A stretch of DNA of 60,874 nt from Salinisphaera hydrothermalis C41B8 (GTDB taxonomy: Bacteria > Pseudomonadota > Gammaproteobacteria > Nevskiales > Salinisphaeraceae), in contig NZ_APNK01000022.1 in the NCBI RefSeq assembly GCF_000732535.1, forward strand, positions 1 to 60,874, written 5' to 3'. Positions 9,360-18,849 of the stretch are shown here, one piece after another; position 1 is the first letter of the stretch, and every line of letters starts with the position of its first letter. The translations under genes were made by a program, and so were the position numbers. The notes below the pieces were generated by a model. It was not told the origin of the DNA, made no database searches, and worked only from the letters and a program-made list of their open reading frames with translations.

Positions 9360-10199
9360 ATGAGTGACATCCCCGTTCTCGATACCCGGGCCCCGGCCGG
9401 TTTGACCCCCGGCTCGAATGCGGCCGAGAAACTGACCAAGCGACTGCGGCGTCAGGCCGGCCAAGCGATCGTCGATTACGGCATGATCCGTGAGGGCGAG
9501 CGCATCATGGTGTGTCTGTCCGGCGGCAAGGACAGCTACACGCTGCTGGATACCCTGCTGTATCTGCAGCAGGTGGCGCCGGTATCGTTCACGCTGCGGG
9601 CGGTGAATCTGGACCAGAAGCAGCCCGGCTTCCCCGAACATATCCTGCCGAACTATCTGTCCGAGCTCGGCGTGGACTACGAGATCATCGAGCGCGATAC
9701 CTATTCGGTGGTCACCGAAAAGATCGAGCCGGGCGCGACCATGTGCGGGCTGTGCTCGCGTCTACGGCGCGGCATTCTCTATCGCTATGCGCGCGAGAAC
9801 GGCTTCACGCGGATCGCGTTGGGGCATCATCGCGACGATATCGTGGAAACGATGTTTCTCAACATGTTCCATGGCGCGCGCATGGCCGCCATGCCGCCCA
9901 AGCTGAAGTCCGACGACGGTGACAATGTCGTGATCCGGCCGCTGGCCTACTGCGCCGAGGCCGAGATCGAGAAGTATGCGCGGCTCAAGCAGTTCCCGAT
10001 CATCCCCTGTAATCTCTGCGGCTCCCAGGAGAATCTGGCGCGCCAGAATGTCAAAGCCATGCTGGCCGATTGGGAACGCATCGATCCGGGGCGCAGCGAG
10101 CGCATCTTCCGATCGATGACACGGATCGCGCCGTCACAGATGGCCGATAACGATCTGTTCGATTTTGCCGGCCTCGAGACCGATGCCGACAGGGGTTGA
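9360..10199 (+). CDS. ttcA: tRNA 2-thiocytidine(32) synthetase
   Basis: TtcA makes 2-thiocytidine at position 32 of tRNAs, using ATP, a [4Fe-4S] cluster and persulfide sulfur. The 279-residue protein has the PP-loop [11 protein letters not shown] at about residues 57-67. It has the paired cysteine motifs [11 protein letters not shown] (about 130) and [14 protein letters not shown] (about 220) that bind the cluster, and [21 protein letters not shown] hexamer upstream could be its -10. It sits alone between the kinase homologue and the desaturase. Confidence 0.95.
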   Translation: MSDIPVLDTRAPAGLTPGSNAAEKLTKRLRRQAGQAIVDYGMIREGERIMVCLSGGKDSYTLLDTLLYLQQVAPVSFTLRAVNLDQKQPGFPEHILPNYLSELGVDYEIIERDTYSVVTEKIEPGATMCGLCSRLRRGILYRYARENGFTRIALGHHRDDIVETMFLNMFHGARMAAMPPKLKSDDGDNVVIRPLAYCAEAEIEKYARLKQFPIIPCNLCGSQENLARQNVKAMLADWERIDPGRSERIFRSMTRIAPSQMADNDLFDFAGLETDADRG

Positions 10200-10247
10200 A
10201 TCCATCGCCGGCGCGCGTGCGTAGCCGACGAGCGGCAGCGGCGGTTC

Positions 10248-10304
10248 TTGAAAACGATTCTCAATCTCCGCATACTCACGGATACGCTGTGCACGTTTGT
10301 ACAC
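10248..10304 (+). promoter_or_regulatory. Desaturase promoter with overlapping palindromic operator
   Basis: A -35 TTGAAA (10248-10253), a 17-bp spacer and a -10 CATACT (10271-10276) are followed, just past the predicted start site, by the palindrome GTGCAC-GTTT-GTACAC (10289-10304). Half-sites of the form GTGnAC-N4-GTnCAC resemble TetR-family (DesT/FabR-type) operators of unsaturated fatty acid genes. Repression of the downstream desaturase is inferred. Confidence 0.55.
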
Positions 10305-10345
10305 TACAGCGAAAGACTGACGATTTCTGAGAGGCTCGCTGAGCA

Positions 10346-11551
10346 ATGAGCGAAAAGACCAAGCGGTTCAGGTTTCCGCAGAACCAGCACATGGATGACC
10401 ACTTCGACTGGTGGAACTTCATGCCCATGGGGCTGATGCACGTGGCCCTGATCGGCATCTGGTGGACCGGTTTCACATGGACGTCGGTCGCGATGTGCGC
10501 GTTCTTGTACGTTGCGCGCGTATTCGGCATCACCGCCGGGTACCACCGTTATTTCTCGCACCGGGGCTACAAGACCAGCCGCGTATTCCAGTTCCTGCTG
10601 GCGCTGCTCGGTTCGACCGCGCTACAGAAAGGGCCGCTGTGGTGGTCCGCCAAGCACCGCGAGCATCATCGTGATACCGATGAGCCGGAAGATGCGCATT
10701 CGCCGCGCCACTACGGCTTCCTTGATGCGCATGTGGGCTGGGTCTACCGCGAAGCCCGGTCGAGCCCGGACATGGATCTGATCAAGGATTTCTCCAAGTA
10801 TCCGGAGATTCGCTGGATCGAGCGTCACCAGTTCCTGCCTGGCGTCACGCTGGCTGTGATCTGCTTCCTGATCGGCGGCTGGAGTGGTCTGCTGGTGGGC
10901 TGGTTGCTGTCGACCATTCTGGTTTACCACGCCACCTTCACCATCAACTCGCTGGACCATATGTTCGGTCGCCAGCGTTACCTCACCGGTGACGATTCGC
11001 GTAACAACTGGATCATGGCGCTGCTGTCGCTGGGCGAGGGGTGGCATAACAACCATCACTACTACCCGGCCACTGCGCGTAACGGCTTCTTCTGGTGGGA
11101 GTTCGACCCCACCTATTACATGCTGGTGGGTTTGGAGAAAGTCGGCCTGGTATGGGATCTGCGTCAACCGCCGAAATCGATCCTGGCTAACGAGAAACCG
11201 CCGACCCAGAAGATCATCGACAAGTGTGCGGTTTACATCGCCGCCGGCTTCTCGGCTGATCGCATCAGCGCCAACATCCGTGAGCGTTGGGAAGGCAGCC
11301 ATGTTATGGAAGATCTGCGCAAGCACGCTCGCGATAAATGGAGCGCGGCCGAAGCCTATCTGGCCGAGGTCGAGTTGCCGGAGTTCCCGAGCGTCGACGA
11401 GCTCAAGGCGCGCGCACACAAGCAGTTCAAGATCCGTCATGAAGGCTTGGATCGTGCCATCGAGCGGGCCCAGGATATGCTGCGGCGATCGGTCGCTCAC
11501 CGGCTGATCGAGCAGGCTCAGTCCGAGCAGGGGCACGTTCAGCAGGTCTGA
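10346..11551 (+). CDS. Acyl-CoA delta-9 (stearoyl-CoA type) fatty acid desaturase
   Basis: This 401-residue membrane di-iron desaturase introduces a cis double bond into saturated acyl chains, aerobically. The three histidine boxes are present: HRYFSHR (about residue 69), HREHH (about 106) and HNNHHYYP (about 237). Hydrophobic segments lie near 30-55, 85-95 and 165-200. The C-terminal part of about 100 residues after the last box is hydrophilic and alpha-helical. A strong terminator follows and a probable operator precedes it, so this is a monocistronic regulated unit likely tuning membrane fluidity. Confidence 0.93.
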   Translation: MSEKTKRFRFPQNQHMDDHFDWWNFMPMGLMHVALIGIWWTGFTWTSVAMCAFLYVARVFGITAGYHRYFSHRGYKTSRVFQFLLALLGSTALQKGPLWWSAKHREHHRDTDEPEDAHSPRHYGFLDAHVGWVYREARSSPDMDLIKDFSKYPEIRWIERHQFLPGVTLAVICFLIGGWSGLLVGWLLSTILVYHATFTINSLDHMFGRQRYLTGDDSRNNWIMALLSLGEGWHNNHHYYPATARNGFFWWEFDPTYYMLVGLEKVGLVWDLRQPPKSILANEKPPTQKIIDKCAVYIAAGFSADRISANIRERWEGSHVMEDLRKHARDKWSAAEAYLAEVELPEFPSVDELKARAHKQFKIRHEGLDRAIERAQDMLRRSVAHRLIEQAQSEQGHVQQV

Positions 11552-11584
11552 TGCTTTCACGGCACAAGCCGCTCTGAAAAGCAG

Positions 11585-11614
11585 CCCGCGACGGTTTCCG
11601 TCGCGGGTTTTTTT
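11585..11614 (+). terminator. Rho-independent terminator of the desaturase gene
   Basis: A perfect 10-bp stem CCCGCGACGG / CCGTCGCGGG with a TTT loop is followed by seven Ts, 33 bp after the stop codon. Confidence 0.95.
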
Positions 11615-11853
11615 ATGCAGGGGGGGCAAACAGGCCCGGGCGCCGCGCCGGGGATCGGCGCTTCGCTTCGGGCTTGCCGTGGCCAGATGCCGGTAAAAAA
11701 AGTGGCGATAGTGTGCGGGGCAGCCGTGTTGTCGGTCCGTGCGCAAAGGCGGGCGCCACCTGTGGGATGCGCGCCGCTTTCAAGCCTATTCCAATAGGCT
11801 CTTAAGCTTCTGCCCGTGCGTCGGTGGAGGTCGGCCAGCGGGCTGGTATTGGC
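11615..11853. other. Gene-free stretch with a perfect 8-bp palindrome
   Basis: No gene is supported between the desaturase terminator and the end of the channel gene. The only structure I see is AGCCTATT-CC-AATAGGCT (11783-11800), a perfect inverted repeat with a 2-nt centre. It could be a protein-binding site or a weak end signal for the minus-strand channel gene. Confidence 0.4.
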
Positions 11854-12738
11854 TCAGTCGAGTTTGTCGCGAGCGCTCGCCTGTTCTTCGTCGACCGGCG
11901 CGTCGTCTTCCGGCTCATGACTGAGATCGCCGCCACAGAACTTACAATAATCGGCATCGATCTCGTGACCGCTGCGCTCACAGTGCGGGCACAGGGTCTT
12001 CCTGCGCTGGGCAGAGATCTCGTTGGTCAGTTCGGCCGTGATGATGCCGCCGGTGACGGCGAGAATCGCATAGCCGCCGAGGATGGCCACGCCGGCGATG
12101 GCCTGGCCGAGCGGCGTCGACGGCGAGATATCGCCGTAGCCGACCGTGGTGATGGTTACGATGGCCCAGTAGATCGAGCGCGGAATGCTGGTGAACCCGT
12201 GGGCCGGGCCTTCGACGACATACATCAGGGCCCCGAGAATGGTGACCATCAGCGCCAGCATGCCCAGAAAAATCTGCATCTTGCGCTGGGCGTGGCGTAG
12301 GGCTCGCGTCATCACGCCAGCGTCGTTTGCGTAACGGACCAGCTTGAGCACCCGGAAGATCCGCATCATGCGCAGGGTGCGAACCGCGACGAGGTACTGG
12401 GCCTCGGGCAGCAAAAGGCCGATATACAAAGGCAGGATCGAGACCAGATCGACCAGGCCGTAGAAGCTGAAGATATAGGCCCAGCGGCGGCGCGCGGCAT
12501 AGATCCGGGCCGCGTATTCGAGGCTGAACGCGAGGGTGAATAGCCATTCGAGCGCCTGCAGGAGGGCGCCGAATTGGGCTTCGATGGCTGCGACCGAGAC
12601 CAGCATGAGATTGATCACGCTGGCGACGATCAGCACGAGGAGGACGATATCGAAGCCTCGGCCCGCGGGGGTGTCGGTGCCGAAGATGACAGTTCGAAGC
12701 CAGAGCCTCAGGCCGGTGTCCGTGCTATGAGCGATCAC
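11854..12738 (-). CDS. Voltage-gated potassium channel (Kch/KvAP type) with C-terminal zinc ribbon
   Basis: This 294-residue six-helix channel has an arginine-rich S4-like segment VRTLRMMRIFRVLKLVRY at about residues 118-135, a pore helix, and the K+ selectivity filter TTVGYGD at about 196-202, followed by S6. An unusual C-terminal tail carries two cysteine pairs, CPHC and CKFC, 14 residues apart, which should bind zinc, then an acidic end. It is a single protein of the ion transporter superfamily in the inner membrane. The next gene upstream on the same strand ends 12 bp before it, so co-transcription with the NlpC/P60 gene is possible. Confidence 0.9.
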   Translation of the reverse strand: MIAHSTDTGLRLWLRTVIFGTDTPAGRGFDIVLLVLIVASVINLMLVSVAAIEAQFGALLQALEWLFTLAFSLEYAARIYAARRRWAYIFSFYGLVDLVSILPLYIGLLLPEAQYLVAVRTLRMMRIFRVLKLVRYANDAGVMTRALRHAQRKMQIFLGMLALMVTILGALMYVVEGPAHGFTSIPRSIYWAIVTITTVGYGDISPSTPLGQAIAGVAILGGYAILAVTGGIITAELTNEISAQRRKTLCPHCERSGHEIDADYCKFCGGDLSHEPEDDAPVDEEQASARDKLD

Positions 12739-12750
12739 GCCACCCGTCGG

Positions 12751-13344
12751 TTACATACGGCTGGTGGCCAGTATCCGGCGGGCCTGCCAGTAGTGATGGC
12801 GCCAGTAGATGTTGTCCAGACGCGAAATCGTCACGCCCTGACTGCTGGAGGCGTGCATGAAACGCCCCCGGCCGAGATAGATCCCGACGTGATGCGACAG
12901 CGCCCCGGTCTTGAAGAACACCAGGTCGCCGGCCTCGAGGTCCTGGCGCGGGATCGACATGCCCACCTGGGCCTGCTCGACGGTGGTACGCGGCAGTTCA
13001 TAGGATTCGACCGTATCCACGGTCTGGCGCACGAAGCTCGAGCAGTCCACCCCGTTGCGGCTCTGCCCCCCGTATCGATACGGGGTACCGGCCCAGCGTT
13101 CGTAGACCTGATGCAGGGCGGCTTCCAGCCGGGCTGTCGCGCTCGAGAGCATGCCCGGATCGGAGTCGTCGGTACCGCGGCCGTCGCGTTGCTTTACGCT
13201 GCCGCCGGCCCGACTCAGGTCGGTATGCCCCCGCTGCAATCCCTGGCTGGCGCATCCGCTAGCGACCAGAGTCACCGCCATGATGATGATGAATCGATAG
13301 CTCCGCAGACGCGGCATGGACACCGCTCTACGCATCAGAGCCAT
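12751..13344 (-). CDS. NlpC/P60 family lipoprotein (peptidoglycan endopeptidase)
   Basis: This 197-residue cell-wall cysteine peptidase probably cleaves within peptidoglycan stem peptides. It has an N-terminal lipoprotein signal with lipobox VASGC. The C-terminal NlpC/P60 domain shows the catalytic Cys in GVDCSSFVRQT, the catalytic His in SHHVGIYLG, and a typical RFMHAS segment. I chose the ATG at 13344, which follows AAGGGG at suitable spacing; upstream and downstream ATGs are possible. It is divergent from ppx. Confidence 0.88.
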   Translation of the reverse strand: MALMRRAVSMPRLRSYRFIIIMAVTLVASGCASQGLQRGHTDLSRAGGSVKQRDGRGTDDSDPGMLSSATARLEAALHQVYERWAGTPYRYGGQSRNGVDCSSFVRQTVDTVESYELPRTTVEQAQVGMSIPRQDLEAGDLVFFKTGALSHHVGIYLGRGRFMHASSSQGVTISRLDNIYWRHHYWQARRILATSRM

Positions 13345-13462
13345 CCCCCAACCCCTTCGGCTCATGCCGTCTGTTGTCGTGATTGCCAAACCGCGCCCTC
13401 GCAACCCCTGCACAAGCTGCTTAAGATAGACGCATGGACTGCGCCCTGAAAAGCCCTAACGC

Positions 13463-15001
13463 ATGACTCCGTCCGTTACCGTAGCCGCTGTGGACCTCGG
13501 TTCCAACAGTTTTCACATGTTGGTCGTGCGGTCTGAACAGGGTCAGCGACGCGTTCTGGATCGCATCAAGGAGTCGGTTCGCCTGGCCGGCGGGCTTTCG
13601 GCGGATGGTCGTCTCGACGAGGAGACCCAGCAACGGGCGCTCGATTGTCTGGCCCGGTTCGGTCAGCGGCTGGCCCAGTTCGATGCGACCCGGGTGCGCG
13701 TGGTGGGCACCAATACGCTGCGTCAGGCGCGGGGGGCGGGCCAATTCATCGCCCGGGCCGAAGCGGCGCTGGGCCACCCCATCGAAATCATCTATGGGGT
13801 CGAGGAAGCCCGTCTGATCTATGCCGGGGTGGCCGAAGACCTGGATGCCGGGGCGGCGCAACGGCTGGTGGTGGATATCGGCGGCGGTTCGACCGAGCTC
13901 GTGATTGGTCGCGGGCCGCAGGCATATCGTGCGGAGAGCGTGGCATTAGGTGCGGTGACCTATACCGCGCGGTTTTTCGCCAGCGGCAAGATCGACAAAT
14001 CGTCCTGGAAGGCCGCGGTCACCGAGGCTCGCCTCGCGCTCGAGCCGCTGGCCTACGATTATGGCGAACTTGGCTGGGATGTGGCCATCGGCGCGTCCGG
14101 CAGTATCAAGTCGATCGCCCGGGCGGTGGGCGCCGACGGGCCGGGTGAACTGATCACCGGTGATGCGTTGGAAAAGCTGGCACGTCGCTTGTACAAGGCC
14201 GGCTCGGTCGAGAAGCTGTCGCCGGACGGGGTCTCAGCCGAGCGCCGCGCGATTTTTGCCGGTGGCCTCGCGGTGCTGGTGGGCGTGTTCGAAAGCCTTG
14301 GCATCGAGGCCATGCAAGTCTCGGACAAGGCGCTGCGCGAAGGGGTGATCAGCGATTTGTTGGGCCGGTTGTCCGCGCACGACTCACGCGATGATGGGGT
14401 GGACGATGCCGCCCGACGATTCGTGATCGATCGCGAGCACGGCCGGCGTGTGGCCGATACTGCGACGCGGCTGTGGCGCTCCGGCCATGGCGGCGATGCC
14501 GCCGATGACGACAATGGGCTCGCCGAGGCCGCGCGGGTGCTGCGCTGGGCCGCGATGCTGCACGAAATTGGTCTCGTGGTGGCCCATCGGGCCTATCACA
14601 AGCACGGTGAATACCTGCTCGACAACGCCGATATCCGCGGTTTCTCCCAGGCCGACCAACATCTGCTGGCGACCATCGTGCGTTTGCACCGCGGGCGTTT
14701 TCGCACCGAGCTGATCGATGCGCTGCCGCCGGTGTGGCAGTCACGTACCTGGGACATCGTACTGGCGTTGCGTATTGCAGTAATTTTGCATCGCGGACGC
14801 AATCCCGCGACGCGTCCGCCGGTCACGTTCACCCACGGCGACAAGAAGCTCACGGTATCGATCGATACGGAGTGGCTCGCCCAACGCCCGCTCACGCGTA
14901 CCGATCTAGAGCACGAGGGAGAGCGCCTGGCCAAGGCCGGCCTCACCCTCGATCTTGTGGAAACGACGATCCCCGAAGCGGCGACGCCAGTCCGCCAATG
15001 A
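13463..15001 (+). CDS. ppx: Exopolyphosphatase / Ppx-GppA phosphatase
   Basis: This 512-residue member of the Ppx/GppA family removes terminal phosphate from polyphosphate (or pppGpp). The ASKHA nucleotide-phosphate motifs are AVDLGSNSFHMLVV at residues 9-22 and VVDIGGGSTELVIG at about 135-148. The C-terminal HD-like domain includes LHEIGLVVAHRAYHKHGEY. Its last residues (PVRQ) and the TGA stop are encoded by the left boundary of the dispersed repeat, so the original C-terminus may have been replaced by repeat insertion. Confidence 0.92.
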   Translation: MTPSVTVAAVDLGSNSFHMLVVRSEQGQRRVLDRIKESVRLAGGLSADGRLDEETQQRALDCLARFGQRLAQFDATRVRVVGTNTLRQARGAGQFIARAEAALGHPIEIIYGVEEARLIYAGVAEDLDAGAAQRLVVDIGGGSTELVIGRGPQAYRAESVALGAVTYTARFFASGKIDKSSWKAAVTEARLALEPLAYDYGELGWDVAIGASGSIKSIARAVGADGPGELITGDALEKLARRLYKAGSVEKLSPDGVSAERRAIFAGGLAVLVGVFESLGIEAMQVSDKALREGVISDLLGRLSAHDSRDDGVDDAARRFVIDREHGRRVADTATRLWRSGHGGDAADDDNGLAEAARVLRWAAMLHEIGLVVAHRAYHKHGEYLLDNADIRGFSQADQHLLATIVRLHRGRFRTELIDALPPVWQSRTWDIVLALRIAVILHRGRNPATRPPVTFTHGDKKLTVSIDTEWLAQRPLTRTDLEHEGERLAKAGLTLDLVETTIPEAATPVRQ

Positions 15002-15771
15002 ACGCGAAGTGCGCTAATGGCGGATGGGGTTTGCGACCCGGATGATGCGGGGCGCCGCTGTGCTTTTCTGGCTTCGTTTCTTGGAAGAAAACTGTCCGCA
15101 GATCAACGCCGATTCACACAGATGCGGTTCGGCTTTCGCGGCGTAGCGGGTTCGAGGCGCTAAGGGGCGACGGAGCCGAACAACGCTTGCAACCCAATTG
15201 ATTCGTTCGGGAACGGAGTGAATAGCACAATTTGCGCCCCGGTCGAACTTACGTCCCTGACGGTTAACCGCCATCTGCGTGATCTGCGTCGATCTACGGA
15301 TCAATGCCTTAAGAGGAACGAAGAGAGCAGTCACGTGGCGCCCCGAAACCAAGGCGGTCGTTAAATCCAGTCCGCCAATGAACGCGAATAACGCCAATGG
15401 CGGATTGGTATTTCGACCTGGGGGATGCGGGGCGCCGTTCGCTTGTCGGGCTTTGTTCCCTCGAAAAAGGCTGTCTGCCGATCAACGCCGATTTACACAG
15501 ATGCGGTTCGGCTTTCCCGGCGCAGCGGCCCTGGGGCGCTAACGGGCGACGAAGCCGAACAACGCGTGCAACTATATTGATTCGTACGGGAACGAAGCGC
15601 ATACCGCAATTTGCGCCCCGGTCGAACTCATGCCCCTAACGATTAACCGCCATCTGCGTGATCTGCGGATCAATGTCTCAAGGAACGAAGAGACAGATCA
15701 CGTGGCGCCCCGAAACCAGGAAGTCGCAAATCCAGTCCGCCATTTGCGCCCTTGGCGTTCATTGGCGGACT
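14989..15771 (+). repeat. Two tandem units of a nested inverted-repeat element
   Basis: Two units (14,989-15,368 and 15,369-15,733) are closed by an inverted terminal hairpin (15,734-15,771, arms AGTCCGCCA and TGGCGGACT). Each unit starts with a hairpin AGTCCGCCAATGAACGC...GGCGGAT. The sequence reading inward from the right end (hairpin, GGATTTGCGAC, GGGGCGCC, TTCGTTCC, CCGCAGATCACGCAGATGG) mirrors the left end over about 130 bp. The centre holds its own hairpin, GTTCGGCT...AGCCGAAC (15,127-15,181 in the first unit). No transposase is present. A third copy lies in reverse orientation at 1-325. Small frames inside are repeat artefacts. Confidence 0.9.
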
Positions 15772-15806
15772 GAAACTGCTATGGGTTGCCCCGCGGGTCG
15801 TTTTTT

Positions 15807-17426
<1,620 letters not shown>

Positions 17427-17484
17427 TTTGCGCTCCGATCGGACGACCGAACGTTCGTATGTCGCTGAGTCGACTCGAAATAAT

Positions 17485-17501
17485 AGCTGTATAGTACAGC
17501 T
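17485..17501. promoter_or_regulatory. Perfect inverted repeat between prfC and the putative small RNA
   Basis: AGCTGTA-TAG-TACAGCT is a perfect 7-bp dyad. It overlaps a TATAGT hexamer on the plus strand and lies beside TATTAT on the minus strand, so it could control prfC, the putative small RNA, or both. The spacing does not fit LexA (CTGT-N8-ACAG). The protein that binds it is unknown. Confidence 0.4.
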
Positions 17502-17544
17502 CTATGTTCCATTAAAAGAAATTTAATTAGCCTCGGTTAGGGCC

Positions 17545-17743
17545 GATGACTATATTTGATCTCGACGGCAGCGGCGCAATACCGCTGCCACCGCAGAAAC
17601 GGTGTCCCCCTTCACCGACTCTGCCCGCATAGCCGCATCCTACCCGAGTCGGGCGGCTATGCTTCAGGGTGTCGCCCGCCCCCTGGCGGCGCCCACTGGC
17701 TGGCCCGGATCGGATGCCCTCCCGATCCGGGCCTCTTTTTTTT
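17545..17743 (+). ncRNA. Putative structured small RNA with C-rich hairpin loops
   Basis: This gap has no coding gene but ends in a textbook plus-strand terminator with no upstream plus-strand gene to serve. Four more hairpins precede it. Hairpin 1 is GGCAGCGG/CCGCTGCC (17567-17589). Hairpin 2 is CGGTG/CACCG (17600-17617), with loop TCCCCCTT. Hairpin 3 is GCATAGCCGC/GCGGCTATGC (17627-17662). Hairpin 4 is GGGTGTCGCC/GGCGGCGCCC (17667-17694; two G-U pairs), with loop CGCCCCCT. The exposed C5 loops could pair with Shine-Dalgarno sequences, as described for C-rich-loop sRNAs of other bacteria. The 5' end is uncertain; a TATATT hexamer (17551-17556) or the upstream palindrome region may be the promoter. 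No known RNA family was recognised. Confidence 0.6.
17702..17743 (+). terminator. Strong rho-independent terminator
   Basis: A 12-bp perfect stem GGCCCGGATCGG / CCGATCCGGGCC with an 8-nt loop is followed by TC and eight Ts. The T-run fixes the direction as plus strand, opposite to the genes on both sides. Confidence 0.93.
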
Positions 17744-17767
17744 GGGACTACGATAACGAACGCAGTG

Positions 17768-18040
17768 TCAGGTCACCGTGAACGGTGACGGCAGATCGGT
17801 ATCGTCCGCGTTCTGTTCGGATACCTCGCCGACCCGAGCCATGCCGGGGCCGTCGTGCAGCCAAACGCGCAGCGCGTCGAGATCCTCGGGGGCGCCGCGT
17901 GCCATGAGTTCCACATCGCCGTCGGCGCGGTTTCTTACCCAGCCGTCGAGCGACAGTTTACGGGCTGCATCGCTGGTGGCGGCTCGAAAACCCACGCCCT
18001 GAACCCGGCCGCGGACACGGAAATATCGTGTTTCGGACAT
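17768..18040 (-). CDS. acyP: Acylphosphatase
   Basis: This 90-residue enzyme hydrolyses carboxyl-phosphate bonds of acylphosphates. The family signature GRVQGVGFR (catalytic Arg) lies near residues 10-18 and GWVRNRADGDVE (catalytic Asn) near 34-45. I chose the ATG at 18040, which gives the usual length; an earlier in-frame start would add eight residues. Its start region lies close to the divergent hypothetical gene at 18097. Confidence 0.93.
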   Translation of the reverse strand: MSETRYFRVRGRVQGVGFRAATSDAARKLSLDGWVRNRADGDVELMARGAPEDLDALRVWLHDGPGMARVGEVSEQNADDTDLPSPFTVT

Positions 18041-18096
18041 GGCGTATTGCGCGCGTATACTCAAAGCCCAGATTGTACATGTTCGGAGACGCGTGC

Positions 18097-18780
18097 ATGT
18101 GGCAGGCCTTTAAACGACGGGCGACGCGGCTGAGCAGTTTGGCGGCGGTCGATCGGGTCGGCCCGCGGGAGGCGAGTCTGCGGCTCACGTTGCCCAACCC
18201 CTACGGCGGCCCAGCCTGGGTGACGGCCACAGTCGCCTTGTCGAGCCGTCCGCGCGGCATGGGAGAAACCGTACGCGTGCGTGGGCATATCGATAGCTGT
18301 TTTCGGATGCCCGCGGACAGCGGCGATCGCGAGGCGTTGGCGCACGACGCCGGCAACGATACACACCCGCTGATGCGATACGGCCGTCAAGCCGCGGCCT
18401 CTTTGACGCGCCGGGCGCTCGAGCGTCTGCCGCGTGCGGCGCGCATGCGGCTCGCCGAGCAGCGGCGACAGAACTGGATCGACATGCAGATCAGCACGGC
18501 ACCGCTGGATGCAGGCGCCGCCGCGTTGATGCCGGAGCGGTTACGAGCGGTCTACGGCGACGCGCTGCCTCAGATTGCACCCGGCGGGCCGCGTGTCGGT
18601 GTCTGGTCCGGGCCGGCCGGCGGCGCTCGCGGCGGCATGGCCCGGCTGGCGATGATTCAGTTCGACCAGAACGACCTCAGCTCCGATGCACGCGGCGACG
18701 ATCGCGAGCGTTTCAGCCTGAATCTGAGCATTGCCGAGGTCGTCGAGCCGGCGGCCGGCGACGATCGCGACGTGGACTGA
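18097..18780 (+). CDS. Hypothetical protein, no recognised domain
   Basis: This protein of about 227 residues starts at the ATG at 18097, preceded by GGAG at 8 bp spacing. It is arginine- and alanine-rich, with an internal basic helix (LTRRALERLPRAARMRLAEQ), and has no signal peptide or membrane segment. It has a beta-rich first third (ASLRLTLPNPYGGPAWVTAT) and an acidic end. I do not recognise the family. Codon usage looks native, and the convergent neighbour is the parB-like gene. Confidence 0.6.
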   Translation: MWQAFKRRATRLSSLAAVDRVGPREASLRLTLPNPYGGPAWVTATVALSSRPRGMGETVRVRGHIDSCFRMPADSGDREALAHDAGNDTHPLMRYGRQAAASLTRRALERLPRAARMRLAEQRRQNWIDMQISTAPLDAGAAALMPERLRAVYGDALPQIAPGGPRVGVWSGPAGGARGGMARLAMIQFDQNDLSSDARGDDRERFSLNLSIAEVVEPAAGDDRDVD

Positions 18781-18849
18781 AACCGGCCGCGTCGGGCGCT
18801 CGGCTGGGCTGAGGCCATTCGCCGGGAGACATAGCCGGCCTCCATGCGG

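Noticed and set aside
12574-13449. 291-residue plus-strand frame
   Set aside because: Antisense to the NlpC/P60 gene and the start of the channel gene, both with clear motifs.
15279-15602. Small frames in the repeat array
   Set aside because: They follow the repeat units in both directions, change with unit divergence and have no independent ribosome-binding sites.
14989-15771. CRISPR-like array
   Set aside because: Only two tandem units of about 370 bp without short direct repeats and unique spacers; no cas genes.
17485-17501. LexA box
   Set aside because: CTGT and ACAG are separated by 5 rather than 8 bases, and prfC is not an SOS gene.
17556-17756. 66-residue frame across the putative small RNA
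   Set aside because: It reads straight through the terminator stem and T-run, and its sequence has no coding character.
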